A program made the translations under genes and the position numbers. The notes under the pieces are model-generated. The model did no database searches. It was not told where the DNA came from and worked only from the letters and a program-made list of their open reading frames with translations. Below, piece after piece: positions 40,391 to 51,300 of a stretch of DNA of 64,000 bases (the first letter of the stretch is position 1; each line of letters opens with the position of its first letter). Source of the DNA: Candidatus Endomicrobiellum calonymphae (lineage in GTDB: Bacteria; Elusimicrobiota; Endomicrobiia; Endomicrobiales; Endomicrobiaceae); NCBI GenBank assembly GCA_031269945.1, contig JAISYK010000007.1, forward strand, positions 174,255 to 238,254, read 5' to 3'.

Positions 40391-41357
40391 ATATATTTCA
40401 TGGATAATTTCAAAGAAGAGTAAAGTTAATGAATAAAATATAAGTGGAGTTATTTACAAAACGCCAATTACACAATTTAATTATCTTTAAGGCTTATTTT
40501 TGCAACGAACATGCCATTTATGTGAGACAAAACTAAAAGAATATTTAAAAAAATAAAAAACCACTTGTTTTTAACACTCCCTTCCCACCTTCGTTATTAT
40601 ATCAAAACCAAATTAATTATTTTAACTGATTTAATTCACAACTGAGCTTGAAATTTTTTCAATTAAACTTGGAATGGATGTGTTACGTATGGGTTATGCC
40701 CCGATCTTATGGAATAAAGTCTTTTTATATTTTGCATTTTGTTATACAGCGTTGTTTTATAAACTTTATAATCAAAAAAATAGTTAAACAAATGTACAAT
40801 AAATGGGAGAAAGATGCTATGCTACCAAATTTATTAATTGGATAAATCCTTATCCAGATACGAAAGACTTACTAAAAGACGAAAAACAAGTTGGCAAGGC
40901 TAAGGAGGTCTATTATATACTTTCAGTATACTCTCACAGTATGTATTGGGGGGGGGTGATCGTGTATATAGTGTGTATTACTTTACGCGAGAAAGTTTGT
41001 CATTTATCACACCTCTCCCTTGCATAAAAAATATTAGCATTATAAAAATGGGGTTTGTTACTTTAAATTCAGCAATGTATATAATATCTTAACTTTTAAG
41101 TGGCGTATTTATCGACAAATGAAATGTAAGAGAGCTTCCATGTTTATAGTATTATACATTTATATATCATCCCCATCATCTGCAGTGAAGGAGGAGAGGT
41201 GATTGTTTTAATCGGATCTTCTTAATTTATAGCCTCTTCTTTTTTAGGTTTCTTCCATCATCACTTTTACTAATTTTTTATAGAGTGGTATAAAGTAATG
41301 AGCTGCAGGTTTGTTGGTGTTCTTTCAAGCAGCAAAAGAGCTTGTTGCACCGCTTGT

Positions 41358-41448
41358 GTGGTGGGTGGTGGATTGGGGTGTATAGAAAGGAGGATTGGGC
41401 GCGGTTTGCTATAATGTTAAGCTCGTTTGAGGGTGGTGGGTGGTGGAT
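41358..41448 (+). repeat. Two identical 16-bp G-rich repeats (GTGGTGGGTGGTGGAT) spaced 75 bp
   Basis: Copies at 41358-41373 and 41433-41448, read directly. Confidence 0.9.
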
Positions 41449-41589
41449 ATTATAAAAATAACTTTGCTTTTTATTTTAACAGGCAGGCAAATCTTTTGTC
41501 GCTACTTTATAGTACAAGGTATATTTTCTTCGGGTTAGATTTTTGATAAATTTTTCACAATCTCCCACACGCCTTATTTGTGTAGCATG

Positions 41590-41603
41590 CATCATGCATG
41601 ATG
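41590..41603. repeat. Perfect 14-bp palindrome CATCATGCATGATG
   Basis: Identical to its reverse complement; in the non-coding region upstream of the porin-like gene. Confidence 0.9.
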
Positions 41604-42101
41604 TACATCTGTTTTGCTTAATTTTAGATATTATATATCATGATGAACTTGAACTTATGGGGTATTGTTTATTATATTCCTTCCTCTAGTTGGGTTCTTA
41701 GTAGACGGTCAACAAAATCTTTTGTGAATTAGGTGCAAGTTTTACGTATCACACATACGCTTTTGCCAAAAAGTCTCTTTCGAAGTCGCTTGTGTAGTTT
41801 CACAGGAATGTTTTCGGCTATTTAGGTGCATCTCGTAGATTGTTAAAAAATAGGTGTGGCTTTGGTATATTTGTATTTTGTAGAATATTTGCTTAGTAGT
41901 AATTTTATTTATTGATATCACTTAGATAAAAAGGAATATCAAACCGACAATGGCTGTAAGCAATTAATTTCTAATGTACTTATTACAATTTTTTTGCTTT
42001 AATTTGCATATGATGTAATGTAAAAGGAGGAAGGTTACTTGTTAAGCAAGGTTATACTCATTTTGATAAAGCTCTAAACACATTTTAAAAATGGAGAGAA
42101 A

Positions 42102-43172
42102 ATGAATAAAAAAATAACAGCAAGTCTCCTCGTTACAATGTTGTTGTCAATTGTGTGCGTAGACAAAGTTACGTTTGCATCGAATGACTTTGCAAAAGGG
42201 TTGCAACTCAATATTACCGCAAAAAGTATATTGACTCTAAATAGACTTTACGAAGCAATATACACAATGGGCTTAGATATTTCGAAAGAATTTAAAAATA
42301 ATAATAAAATTACGGTAAGTCTTAAAGGTTGCGGCATAAACAATAACTATCCAAAAGATTTATATGCCGAAATTATATGGCAAAAATCATTTTTTGATAA
42401 TAAGCTTAATGTAAATTTCGGAAAATTTGGTTTTAGTAAATATTTCGACAAAAATAGCTACACAGGTGATGCATCCACTCAATTTTTAACAGATTTTTTT
42501 ATTTTTAACAAAACAATTGAAAGTCTTGGCGATAGGGTAGGGTTAAGGTTAAACTATACATTTGAGAAATTTGATATTGACTATGGTTATTTTAGATTGT
42601 TAGATAATAAATTTGCTAAAAATGGATTCAATGTTTTACAGATCAATTATAAACCCTCTAAAAAAGAAAATTACAGAATTTATGTATGGAAAGATGATAG
42701 AAAGTATTATGTCTGCGAAGAGAAAGAAGACGAACTTAGATGTAGATCAGGGATTTCTGGATTAGGCGTAAGTTTAGACCGTGAAATAAACAAACAAATT
42801 GGTACATTTGCCAAAGTTGGATACAAAAATCCCTTTATTGGAACAATTGTTAAAAAAGAAGGTACTGGAGACATCTCTTCATTATCGTTGCTTTGGAATA
42901 CTGGGATACAGGTTAAAAGTTCATTATGGTCTAGAAAAGACGATGTAATAGGACTAGCAGTAGGCCAAACATACAGATCATCCGATTATAAAGAACAAAA
43001 TAAATTCTCTAAGAATTACCGTCAAAAAACACAAACAGAACTGTATTATAAATTTACAATAAACAACAATTTTACAATCACCCCAGTGTTACAATATACT
43101 ATCCCAAGTGAAAATAATACTAAAAATGGCCCACTTATCTGGGGAGGCATAAGGACTTATTTTAAATTTTAA
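42102..43172 (+). CDS. Outer-membrane porin-like beta-barrel protein
   Basis: Signal peptide MNKKITASLLVTMLLSIVCVDKVTFA, alternating amphipathic strands, C-terminal aromatic residue (GGIRTYFKF) typical of OMPs; AAGGAGG-like site upstream. Confidence 0.7.
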   Translation: MNKKITASLLVTMLLSIVCVDKVTFASNDFAKGLQLNITAKSILTLNRLYEAIYTMGLDISKEFKNNNKITVSLKGCGINNNYPKDLYAEIIWQKSFFDNKLNVNFGKFGFSKYFDKNSYTGDASTQFLTDFFIFNKTIESLGDRVGLRLNYTFEKFDIDYGYFRLLDNKFAKNGFNVLQINYKPSKKENYRIYVWKDDRKYYVCEEKEDELRCRSGISGLGVSLDREINKQIGTFAKVGYKNPFIGTIVKKEGTGDISSLSLLWNTGIQVKSSLWSRKDDVIGLAVGQTYRSSDYKEQNKFSKNYRQKTQTELYYKFTINNNFTITPVLQYTIPSENNTKNGPLIWGGIRTYFKF

Positions 43173-43194
43173 CTAGCCAAATTATTTATTTTAA

Positions 43195-44787
43195 TTATAA
43201 CCCTTCCCTCAACGTAGCTTTAATAAACCCTTTAAAAATAGGATGAGCTTTCAATGGTCTTGAGGTGAATTCAGGGTGAAATTGTACACCTATAAAAAAT
43301 GGGTGTCCCTTCATTTCAATAATTTCGGGAAGTACTCCTTTATGATATGCACTAACTAAAAGTCCGACCTTCTCCAATATATCTATAAATTCAGGATTCA
43401 TCTCATATCTGTGCCTATGTCTTTCCTCAATTTCTGTGTTCTCATACAAATTATATGCTAAAGTGCCCTTTTTTACTTCAGATTTATAATTTCCAAGCCT
43501 CATTGTCCCGCCTTTATACTTAATTTCTTTTTGCTCATCAAGAATTTTTATGACAGGATATTCAGTATTTTCATTAAATTCGGTAGAATTTGCATTTTTA
43601 AGTTTTGCTAAATTTCTTGAAACTTCTATGACACTGCACTGCATTCCCAAACATATTCCAAGAAAAGGAATTTTATTTTTCCTCGCGTAAGTTATAGATT
43701 TTATTTTGCCCTCTATACCTCTGTTCCCAAACCCACCTGGTACCAAAATAGCATTACAATCTCTTAATTTTTTAATCAAATTTTCATCCTCAGCATCAAT
43801 GTAATGGATATCAGCTTTCGCATTTAATTCCGCTGCAGCAATATTTAAAGATTCGTCAATAGACTTATAAGCATCTTTTAAAGTTGCATATTTTCCCACA
43901 ACCGCAATATTAATCTTTCTATTAAACTCAAATTCGCTCAACGATTTGATCTTAACAAACCATTTTTTATCAAACCTTTTAATAGGCTCCATATTAAGCT
44001 TTTCTAATATCAATAAATCAACATTTTGCTTATGTAAAGCTTCAGGAATAAAATAAATACATGGACTATCTAATGCCTCAATTACACAATTTTCATCAAC
44101 ATCACAAAAAAGCGATATTTTTTTCTTTAAAGAATCGTCAAGCTTATATTCAGTTCTACATATTATCATACTTGGGGGAATGCCTATTTCTCTTAATTTT
44201 TTGACCGAGTGTTGCGTGGGTTTAGTTTTCAATTCGTTAGCCCCAGCAACATATGGAACAAGAGTAACATGTATGTTACAAATATCTTCCTTTCTATTTT
44301 CAAGTTGAAATTGCCTCGCAGCTTCTATAAAAGGAAGACTCTCAATATCTCCAATTGTTCCTCCAATTTCAATTATAGAAACATCAAAATTATTTTTTAA
44401 AGCTTTAAAACGCTTTTTTATTTCATCTGTAATATGAGGTATGACTTGAACCGTATTGCCGCCATAGTCACCTCTTCTTTCTTTATTAATTACAGTTTGA
44501 TATATATCACCAGCAGTATTTGTATTTGCTTTACTTGTATAGATATCTAAAAATCTTTCATAAGTACCCAAATCTAAATCTGATTCTGTCCCATCCACAG
44601 TCACGAATACCTCACCATGCTGATAAGGATTCATAGTCCCAGGATCCACGTTTATATAAGGATCAAATTTTATCATAGTAACCTTAAACCCATGAAGCTG
44701 CAAAAGTTTCCCGATACTCGCACCAGAAATACCCTTGCCAAGCGAACTTACAACTCCTCCAGTAATAAAAATATACTTTTCCATCAA
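43195..44787 (-). CDS. pyrG: CTP synthase
   Basis: KYIFITGGVVSSLGKGISGASIGKLLQLHGF, KFDPYINVDPGTMNPYQHGEVFVT, GFGNRGIEGKI, PFLGICLGMQ, GVQFHPEFTSRP. Confidence 0.98.
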   Translation of the reverse strand: MMEKYIFITGGVVSSLGKGISGASIGKLLQLHGFKVTMIKFDPYINVDPGTMNPYQHGEVFVTVDGTESDLDLGTYERFLDIYTSKANTNTAGDIYQTVINKERRGDYGGNTVQVIPHITDEIKKRFKALKNNFDVSIIEIGGTIGDIESLPFIEAARQFQLENRKEDICNIHVTLVPYVAGANELKTKPTQHSVKKLREIGIPPSMIICRTEYKLDDSLKKKISLFCDVDENCVIEALDSPCIYFIPEALHKQNVDLLILEKLNMEPIKRFDKKWFVKIKSLSEFEFNRKINIAVVGKYATLKDAYKSIDESLNIAAAELNAKADIHYIDAEDENLIKKLRDCNAILVPGGFGNRGIEGKIKSITYARKNKIPFLGICLGMQCSVIEVSRNLAKLKNANSTEFNENTEYPVIKILDEQKEIKYKGGTMRLGNYKSEVKKGTLAYNLYENTEIEERHRHRYEMNPEFIDILEKVGLLVSAYHKGVLPEIIEMKGHPFFIGVQFHPEFTSRPLKAHPIFKGFIKATLREGL

Positions 44788-46238
44788 CTTTCCCTATCTA
44801 TATCATTTGGAATTTTTGTAGGATATTTACCAGTAAAACATGACGTACAAAAGTCATTGTCCTTCCCAACATTTTTTTTACAACCAAAAGAACAGGCTTT
44901 AATAAGATTTTCTAAAGTTAAAAAAAACAAAGTATCAACATCTAAATATTTTCTTATTTCTTCTATTGAATTATTGGCAGCTATTAAATTCTCCTTATTC
45001 GGAGTGTCAATACCGTAATGACATGAACTAATTATGGGTGGACAGGATAAAGCAAAATGTATTTTTTTTGAACCTGCTTCTTTTAAAATATTTACTAATC
45101 TTCTTGAAGTGGTCCCTCTTACTATCGAGTCGTCGATAAGCACTATTTCCTTACCATTTATAACATCTTTTATAGGACGAAGCTTAAACCTTGCAATTAA
45201 ATCTCTTAAATTCTGCATAGGTTTTATGAATGATCTCCCCACATAATAATTTCTTACAAGACCATTTTCAAAGAGTATATTTGAGATTCTTGAAAATCCA
45301 ATCGCAGCACAATAACCGGTATCAGGAACAGGCATTACAATATCAGCTTTTATATCTTCCATCTGTAGTGCGAGATACTCCCCCATCTTTACCCTAGCTT
45401 CCTTCACGGTATGTTTAAACATTATACTATCAGGTCGTGCAAAATAGACTTGTTCAAAAATACAAGTATTTTGTTTTTTGGAACTATCATATACGAAAGA
45501 TTTCTTTATTTCCCCGTTTTCTATTACGATAATTTCACCAGGTTCTATATCTCTAACGTATTTTCCACCTATAACTTCAATTGCAGGAGTTTCAGAAGAT
45601 AACACATATGACTTACTGTCTACTTTCCCTAAAACTAAAGGTCTAAAACCATTTTTATCTCTTGCACCTATAAGGGTTTTGTCTCTAAGTATGACAAGCG
45701 AGAAAGCGCCATCAAGCTTGTACATTGAACTCGCAATTATATCTGAGAGTTCACCTTCAGACATTGCTATAAGATGCAATAATATTTCGGTATCCGATGT
45801 ATGATTAAAAATTGCTCCTTTTTTCAAAAGCATCTCTTTAATTTCATAAAAATTCGTAATATTTCCATTATGTGCTACAGAAATGTTTCCGTGAATACAG
45901 CTCATTTGAAAAGGTTGAGCGTTTATCAAAGAACTTTTTGAAGAAGTCGTATAGCGAACATGCCCTATGGCGGCAGTTGCTGAAAGTTTTTTTAACAAAA
46001 TTTCATCATCAAAAACTTTGGAAACAAGACCCATATATTTTAAAGTCTTCATCTTGTCTTTTCCACTTAATGTAATACCAAAAGATTCTTCTCCTCTATG
46101 TTGCAAGGTAAGAAGTCCAGCAGCAGTCAAAACTACAGCATTTTCATTGTTTTCAATACCGATTATCCCACACACAATAATGCCCTCTTTTGTAAAAACA
46201 CAAACACATAACAATAAAAGTTTTTTTATGATATACAA
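44784..46238 (-). CDS. purF: Amidophosphoribosyltransferase
   Basis: CGIIGIENNENAVVLTAAGLLTLQHRGEESFGI, GHVRYTTSS, VMPVPDTGYCAAIGFS, EIVLIDDSIVRGTTSRRLV, CPPIISSCHYGIDTP. Start probably at VCGIIGIE; 4 bp overlap with pyrG. Confidence 0.96.
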   Translation of the reverse strand: MYIIKKLLLLCVCVFTKEGIIVCGIIGIENNENAVVLTAAGLLTLQHRGEESFGITLSGKDKMKTLKYMGLVSKVFDDEILLKKLSATAAIGHVRYTTSSKSSLINAQPFQMSCIHGNISVAHNGNITNFYEIKEMLLKKGAIFNHTSDTEILLHLIAMSEGELSDIIASSMYKLDGAFSLVILRDKTLIGARDKNGFRPLVLGKVDSKSYVLSSETPAIEVIGGKYVRDIEPGEIIVIENGEIKKSFVYDSSKKQNTCIFEQVYFARPDSIMFKHTVKEARVKMGEYLALQMEDIKADIVMPVPDTGYCAAIGFSRISNILFENGLVRNYYVGRSFIKPMQNLRDLIARFKLRPIKDVINGKEIVLIDDSIVRGTTSRRLVNILKEAGSKKIHFALSCPPIISSCHYGIDTPNKENLIAANNSIEEIRKYLDVDTLFFLTLENLIKACSFGCKKNVGKDNDFCTSCFTGKYPTKIPNDIDRES

Positions 46239-46363
46239 CTTTTATCATCACATAATTTAAAAATTAATGTTCAATTGATAACATAAACCTATCTGCAACC
46301 TAATTTAAATTAATTATAAAAGTTATCTTATAGAATACTCTATGGAATCTATTTTAGAGAATC

Positions 46364-49300
46364 TTATAAACTAATACAAGTCTCAATATTCTGCAATTCT
46401 TCATACGAATCGCATGCTCTTAAATAAGCAATAACTTTTTCAAGATTTGTTAAAATAGAACACCCACACTTGACAGCTATTTTTCTTATTTCAGAATTGT
46501 TATGTAGCTCATCAACGCTTAAACTTTTATTTATATTTATTACAAAGTCAACTTTCCCATCAGTTATAACATCAATTGCACGAGGACATCTATTCCAATG
46601 TACGGCATTAACTTCATAACCTCTACTTCCCAAATATTTAGCAGATCCTTTTGTCGCATAAATCGGTACAGAAAGCTTATAAAGACTATCCATCACTTCC
46701 ATAAATTTAACCTTGTCTTTTTCCCTACCCGTACTTAATAAAATTCCCTTTTTAGGTCTTTTTATCTGAGTCGATTCCATTGAAAGAAGAAGAGCATGAT
46801 TGAATCTTTTTCCCAAACAGCCTACTTCACCGGTAGATGCCATTTCTACACCAACAACCGGATCTGCTCCATCTAGTCTTTGAAAACTAAACATCGAAGC
46901 TTTAACTCCAACATAAGGTATCTCACTTTCATCAATTAAAATCTTCTTTATTTTTTCACCATTCATAACTTTACATGCAAGTTCGACAAGATTTATACCA
47001 GAAACTTTAGAAATAAACGGGAATGACCTGGAAGCTCTTGCATTACATTCTATAACCTTGACATCGTTATCCTTAGCTATAAACTGAATATTAAAAGGTC
47101 CATTCAAATTAAGATCTTTGGCTATTTCCCTCACTATGTCCCTTATAATATTTATTGTGTGTACATATATTTTTTGAGCTGGAAATACCATTGTTGCATC
47201 TCCACTATGCACACCAGCGTTTTCAATATGTTCACTTATCAAAGAAAGAATAACCTCGCCATTTTTAGCAATTCCATCGCACTCTATTTCCTTTGCATCA
47301 AGAATAAATTTCGAAATAACAACCGGGAAATCAGTTGAAATATTTTTTGTAAGAGATAAATAGTAATCTAGACTTTCCTGATCATTTGCGACATTCATAA
47401 GGGTTCCAGAAAGAACAAAACTAGGACGAATCAAAACAGGAAATTTAACTTTTTTTATAAACTTTTCTATATCCGCAATAGAAATAGCAGAAATCCACTC
47501 CGGTTGATCTATGCCAAGCTTATCAAGCATAGCAGAAAATTTTTCCCTATCTTCAGCTTTATCAACACTTTTTTGATCATGTCCTAATATATTTACTCTA
47601 GCTTCACTTAATGGTTGAATTAAGTTATTGGGATTTTGCCCACCCATACAAGCAATTACACCTTTTGGATTTTCGATGTCAACAATATCTAAAACTCTTT
47701 CAAATGACAACTCCTCAAAATAAAGTCGATCTGAAGCACTATAATCCGTAGATACTGTTTCAGGATTACAATTAATTATAACACTATCGTTTTTTTTGTT
47801 TTTAAAATAACTACTAGTCATAACAGAACACCAGTCAAATTCTAGACTACTGCCTATGCGATAACTACCGCTTCCTAAAGTTATAATACTCTTTTCGTTT
47901 TTTTTTGTAGATACATCATCACTACACATACCATCATATGTAAGATATAAATAATTAGATTTTGTAGGATATTCTGATGAAGTTGTATCTATCTGTTTCA
48001 CAACAGGCAAAATTCTCAATTTTTTTCTCAATTTCCTTACACCAAAAGATAAACTTCTCATTTCTCTTATTGTTAACTTTATTTTACTATCCAAACATGC
48101 AGAAAGATATATTTTTGTAAGTTGAAAATCGGAGAAACCCCTCGATTTCAGACGTTGTAGTTTCTCCTTTGTAATCATCTTATAAGAATCATATATTTCC
48201 TGAACTGTAACATTATCCCTCTTAACTTTCGGTTTAAAAAAATCTAATAATTCCATTTCGACATTAGCAAGATACAAAACATGTGACAAAAACCAATAGT
48301 CTATTTTTGTTTCTTCATATACATACTTTAAAGTCTTACCTCTCCTAAATGCTTCATAAATTGCAAAAATTCTTAAATTTGTAGGTATTAAAAGTTCCCT
48401 TTCAAGAATTTCATCTGAAGCATCTTTAAAAACATTTGCAGTTATACCATCTTCATTTTCATTAACCATTCTCAAAGCTTTTTGCACAACTTCGCAAAAA
48501 TTTCTTCCTATAGCCATAACTTCACCTACAGATTTCATCTGCGTCCCAAGATTTTTTGACACTCCACTAAATTTATTTAAATCCCAACGAGGAACTTTTA
48601 AAGTAACGTAATCAAGCGATGGTTCGTAAAATGCTGAAGTTGTTCCAGTAACGGGATTTTTAAGTTCTAGCAAATCAAATCCTATAACTATTTTTGCAGC
48701 TATATATGCAATAGGATATCCAGTAGCTTTGCTTGCTAAAGCACTTGAGCGTGACAATCTAGCGTTAATTTCAATAACATAAAAACTATAATCCCTTGGA
48801 TTTAAAGCATACTGTACATTACACTCACCAACAATACCCAAATTTTGTGCAATTTTTATAGACGTATCTCTCAACATATTATTCTCAACGTTATTTATCG
48901 TTTGACAAGGGGCTATAACTATAGAATCACCCGTATGTATACCCATAGGATCAAAGTTTTCCATGTTGCATATAGTTATGGTATTACCTGTCTTATCGCG
49001 CATAACCTCATATTCTATTTCTTTCCAACCATGTAAAGACTTCTCAATTAAAAGTTGAGGAGAACTCATGAGTGCAGCCTGCGTAAGTTTTCTCAATTCA
49101 GTTGCAGTTCTAGCAAGCCCACTACCGAGTCCTCCAAGAGCAAATGCAGATCTTGTTATGACAGGGTAACCAATTTTTTCTGCAGTTTTTAAAGCTTCAT
49201 CTACAGTGGAAACAGCGTGGCTTTTCGCTATAGGAGCACTTATCGATTTCATCTTTTTTGCAAAAAGGTCTCTATTCTCAGACATCTCAAGAGCATTAAC

Positions 49301-49678
49301 TTGAGTTCCCAAAACTTTTACATTATATTTATCTAAAATTCCTTTTTTTGACAATTCTATAACACAATTTAAAGATGTCTGACCACCAAAACTTGAAATA
49401 ATCGCAGCAGGCCATTCAATTTTAATGATTTTTTCTACCCAAAAAGGAGTAATGGGATACAAATAAACTTTCTTATTTAATCCTTTGTTTGTTTGAACAG
49501 AAGCAATATTAGGATTGATAATAATAACTTCAAGTCCCTCTTCTTCCAACGCTTTTACTGCTTGGGACCCCGAATAATCAAATTCTCCAGCTTGCCCTAT
49601 AGATAAAGCTCCTGAACCTAAAAGAACCACTTTTTGTTTTTTCTCGTTTTTCGGTAGCAAAAAATCTAAAATTGGCAT
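46364..49678 (-). CDS. carB: Carbamoyl-phosphate synthase large subunit
   Basis: 1104 aa with duplicated ATP-grasp domains: VVLLGSGALSIGQAGEFDYSGSQAVKAL, IINPNIASVQTNKGL, YVIEINARLSRSSALASKATGYPIAYIAAK, GSGSYRIGSSLEFDWCSV, VIECNARASRSFPFISKVSGINL. Confidence 0.97.
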   Translation of the reverse strand: MPILDFLLPKNEKKQKVVLLGSGALSIGQAGEFDYSGSQAVKALEEEGLEVIIINPNIASVQTNKGLNKKVYLYPITPFWVEKIIKIEWPAAIISSFGGQTSLNCVIELSKKGILDKYNVKVLGTQVNALEMSENRDLFAKKMKSISAPIAKSHAVSTVDEALKTAEKIGYPVITRSAFALGGLGSGLARTATELRKLTQAALMSSPQLLIEKSLHGWKEIEYEVMRDKTGNTITICNMENFDPMGIHTGDSIVIAPCQTINNVENNMLRDTSIKIAQNLGIVGECNVQYALNPRDYSFYVIEINARLSRSSALASKATGYPIAYIAAKIVIGFDLLELKNPVTGTTSAFYEPSLDYVTLKVPRWDLNKFSGVSKNLGTQMKSVGEVMAIGRNFCEVVQKALRMVNENEDGITANVFKDASDEILERELLIPTNLRIFAIYEAFRRGKTLKYVYEETKIDYWFLSHVLYLANVEMELLDFFKPKVKRDNVTVQEIYDSYKMITKEKLQRLKSRGFSDFQLTKIYLSACLDSKIKLTIREMRSLSFGVRKLRKKLRILPVVKQIDTTSSEYPTKSNYLYLTYDGMCSDDVSTKKNEKSIITLGSGSYRIGSSLEFDWCSVMTSSYFKNKKNDSVIINCNPETVSTDYSASDRLYFEELSFERVLDIVDIENPKGVIACMGGQNPNNLIQPLSEARVNILGHDQKSVDKAEDREKFSAMLDKLGIDQPEWISAISIADIEKFIKKVKFPVLIRPSFVLSGTLMNVANDQESLDYYLSLTKNISTDFPVVISKFILDAKEIECDGIAKNGEVILSLISEHIENAGVHSGDATMVFPAQKIYVHTINIIRDIVREIAKDLNLNGPFNIQFIAKDNDVKVIECNARASRSFPFISKVSGINLVELACKVMNGEKIKKILIDESEIPYVGVKASMFSFQRLDGADPVVGVEMASTGEVGCLGKRFNHALLLSMESTQIKRPKKGILLSTGREKDKVKFMEVMDSLYKLSVPIYATKGSAKYLGSRGYEVNAVHWNRCPRAIDVITDGKVDFVININKSLSVDELHNNSEIRKIAVKCGCSILTNLEKVIAYLRACDSYEELQNIETCISL

Positions 49679-49806
49679 AACATAACCTTTCTCTTTAATA
49701 CTTATCTGATACTTATTTAACTTAATCTAGACTTAATCTTCGACTATATTCTATACACTCACTCACATTGCATTTCTTTTCATTCATATGTTCTTTTATT
49801 TACCTG

Positions 49807-51228
49807 TCAATTTTTATTTAATTTTTTTTCATTAACAAAAAACTTATAAATACAATAAAGCAAAATTAACCAAATTGGTCCTACTATAAAGGTTGTACGT
49901 GTCTCATTTTTCACAGCAAGCATAACCGATACAATTACTAGAGCAGCAAGAACTATGTAGTTAGAATAGGGATAGAATAACATAGGATACTTCAACTTTG
50001 CAATATCGTCTGCACTTTTTCCACGTCTTGAATACATTTGCACTACTATTATGGCACCCCAAATAAAAAGTCCTAAAAAAGTTGTAATACTTAATAACAT
50101 CATAAATACGCCTGCTGGGACAACAACATTTAACACCACTCCTATCAAACAAAAAATAAATGAGGCAATAACAGCATTTGACGGTATTCTTCTTGAATTA
50201 ACTTTAGCTAAAAATTTTGGTGCTTGTTTTTGCAAAGCTAAACTATGAAGCATTCTACCGTTACTAAACATTCCACTATTAGCCGTTGAAAGCGAGGCGG
50301 TAATTATTACAAAATTTATTATCGCTGCAGCCTGCTTTATGCCCAACCCCGCAAACGTCAAAACAAAAGGACTTTTTTCCACTCCACCTCCCTGTGAAAA
50401 TTCAGGCCATGGGTACATACACATAATTATAAAAAGCGTACCAACATAAAGAGACAAAGTTATTAATAAAACTCTGTTAATTACAGAAGGAATAGTTTTC
50501 TCAGGATTTTCTGCTTCTCCTGCGGTTATACCTATAAACTCAACGCCTATAAAAGCAAATGTCACCATAGTTAAAGCAAAAAATACTCCCTTAAGTCCAT
50601 TAGCGAAAAATCCATACTTGAACAAGTTGGATATTCCTGGTACATTGCCATCGCCACTTCCCAAACCAAATAATAAAATTATCGCTCCCACAATTATTAT
50701 AAGTACAATTGTTATAACTTTAATAATTGACGACCAAAACGCAATCTCACCAAAACTCTTTACACTTAAAAGGTTAGACACAGTTATACATACTAGTGCA
50801 GCAAGAGCAGGTATCCATCGTGGAAGCTCAGACCACCAAAAATTACAATATATTCCAATTGCTGTAACTTGTACCATACAGCTCACGGTCCATAAAAGCC
50901 AAAACGTCCAACCCACAATAAACCCCGCACATGGACTTATAAATTCATGGGCATAAGCACTAAAAGAACCAGATATAGGATACTCGACCGCAATTTCTCC
51001 TAAGGCACGCATAATAAAATAAATAAAAAATCCCCCTAAAAGATATGACAATAGTAACGATGGTCCTGCAGAAGCAATAGCATCTCCTGAGGCGAGAAAC
51101 AAACCGACACCAATAGCTCCACCTATAGCTATAAGCTGAACGTGCCTCTTACTCAAACTCCTCTTTAAACCTTCTCCACCAGATTGCACCATTTCATTCT
51201 CCCAATTTTCAAATTTACAATTCATCAA
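49807..51228 (-). CDS. Amino acid permease, APC superfamily (AAT/GABA permease-like)
   Basis: LIAIGGAIGVGLFLASGDAIASAGPSLLLSYLLGGFFIYFIMRALGE; AFIGVEFIGITAGEAENPEKTIPSVINRVLLI; 12 predicted TM segments. Confidence 0.92.
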   Translation of the reverse strand: MMNCKFENWENEMVQSGGEGLKRSLSKRHVQLIAIGGAIGVGLFLASGDAIASAGPSLLLSYLLGGFFIYFIMRALGEIAVEYPISGSFSAYAHEFISPCAGFIVGWTFWLLWTVSCMVQVTAIGIYCNFWWSELPRWIPALAALVCITVSNLLSVKSFGEIAFWSSIIKVITIVLIIIVGAIILLFGLGSGDGNVPGISNLFKYGFFANGLKGVFFALTMVTFAFIGVEFIGITAGEAENPEKTIPSVINRVLLITLSLYVGTLFIIMCMYPWPEFSQGGGVEKSPFVLTFAGLGIKQAAAIINFVIITASLSTANSGMFSNGRMLHSLALQKQAPKFLAKVNSRRIPSNAVIASFIFCLIGVVLNVVVPAGVFMMLLSITTFLGLFIWGAIIVVQMYSRRGKSADDIAKLKYPMLFYPYSNYIVLAALVIVSVMLAVKNETRTTFIVGPIWLILLYCIYKFFVNEKKLNKN

Positions 51229-51300
51229 ATTTACAATTCACTAAGTATTATGTCGTCATTGCTTCATATAACTTAACCCCAAAATTTAAGTTAAAAACAA

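Noticed and set aside
40648-41027. Plus-strand ORFs of 65 and 74 aa
   Set aside because: Poor composition, overlap each other, cross a G9 tract, no family recognised.
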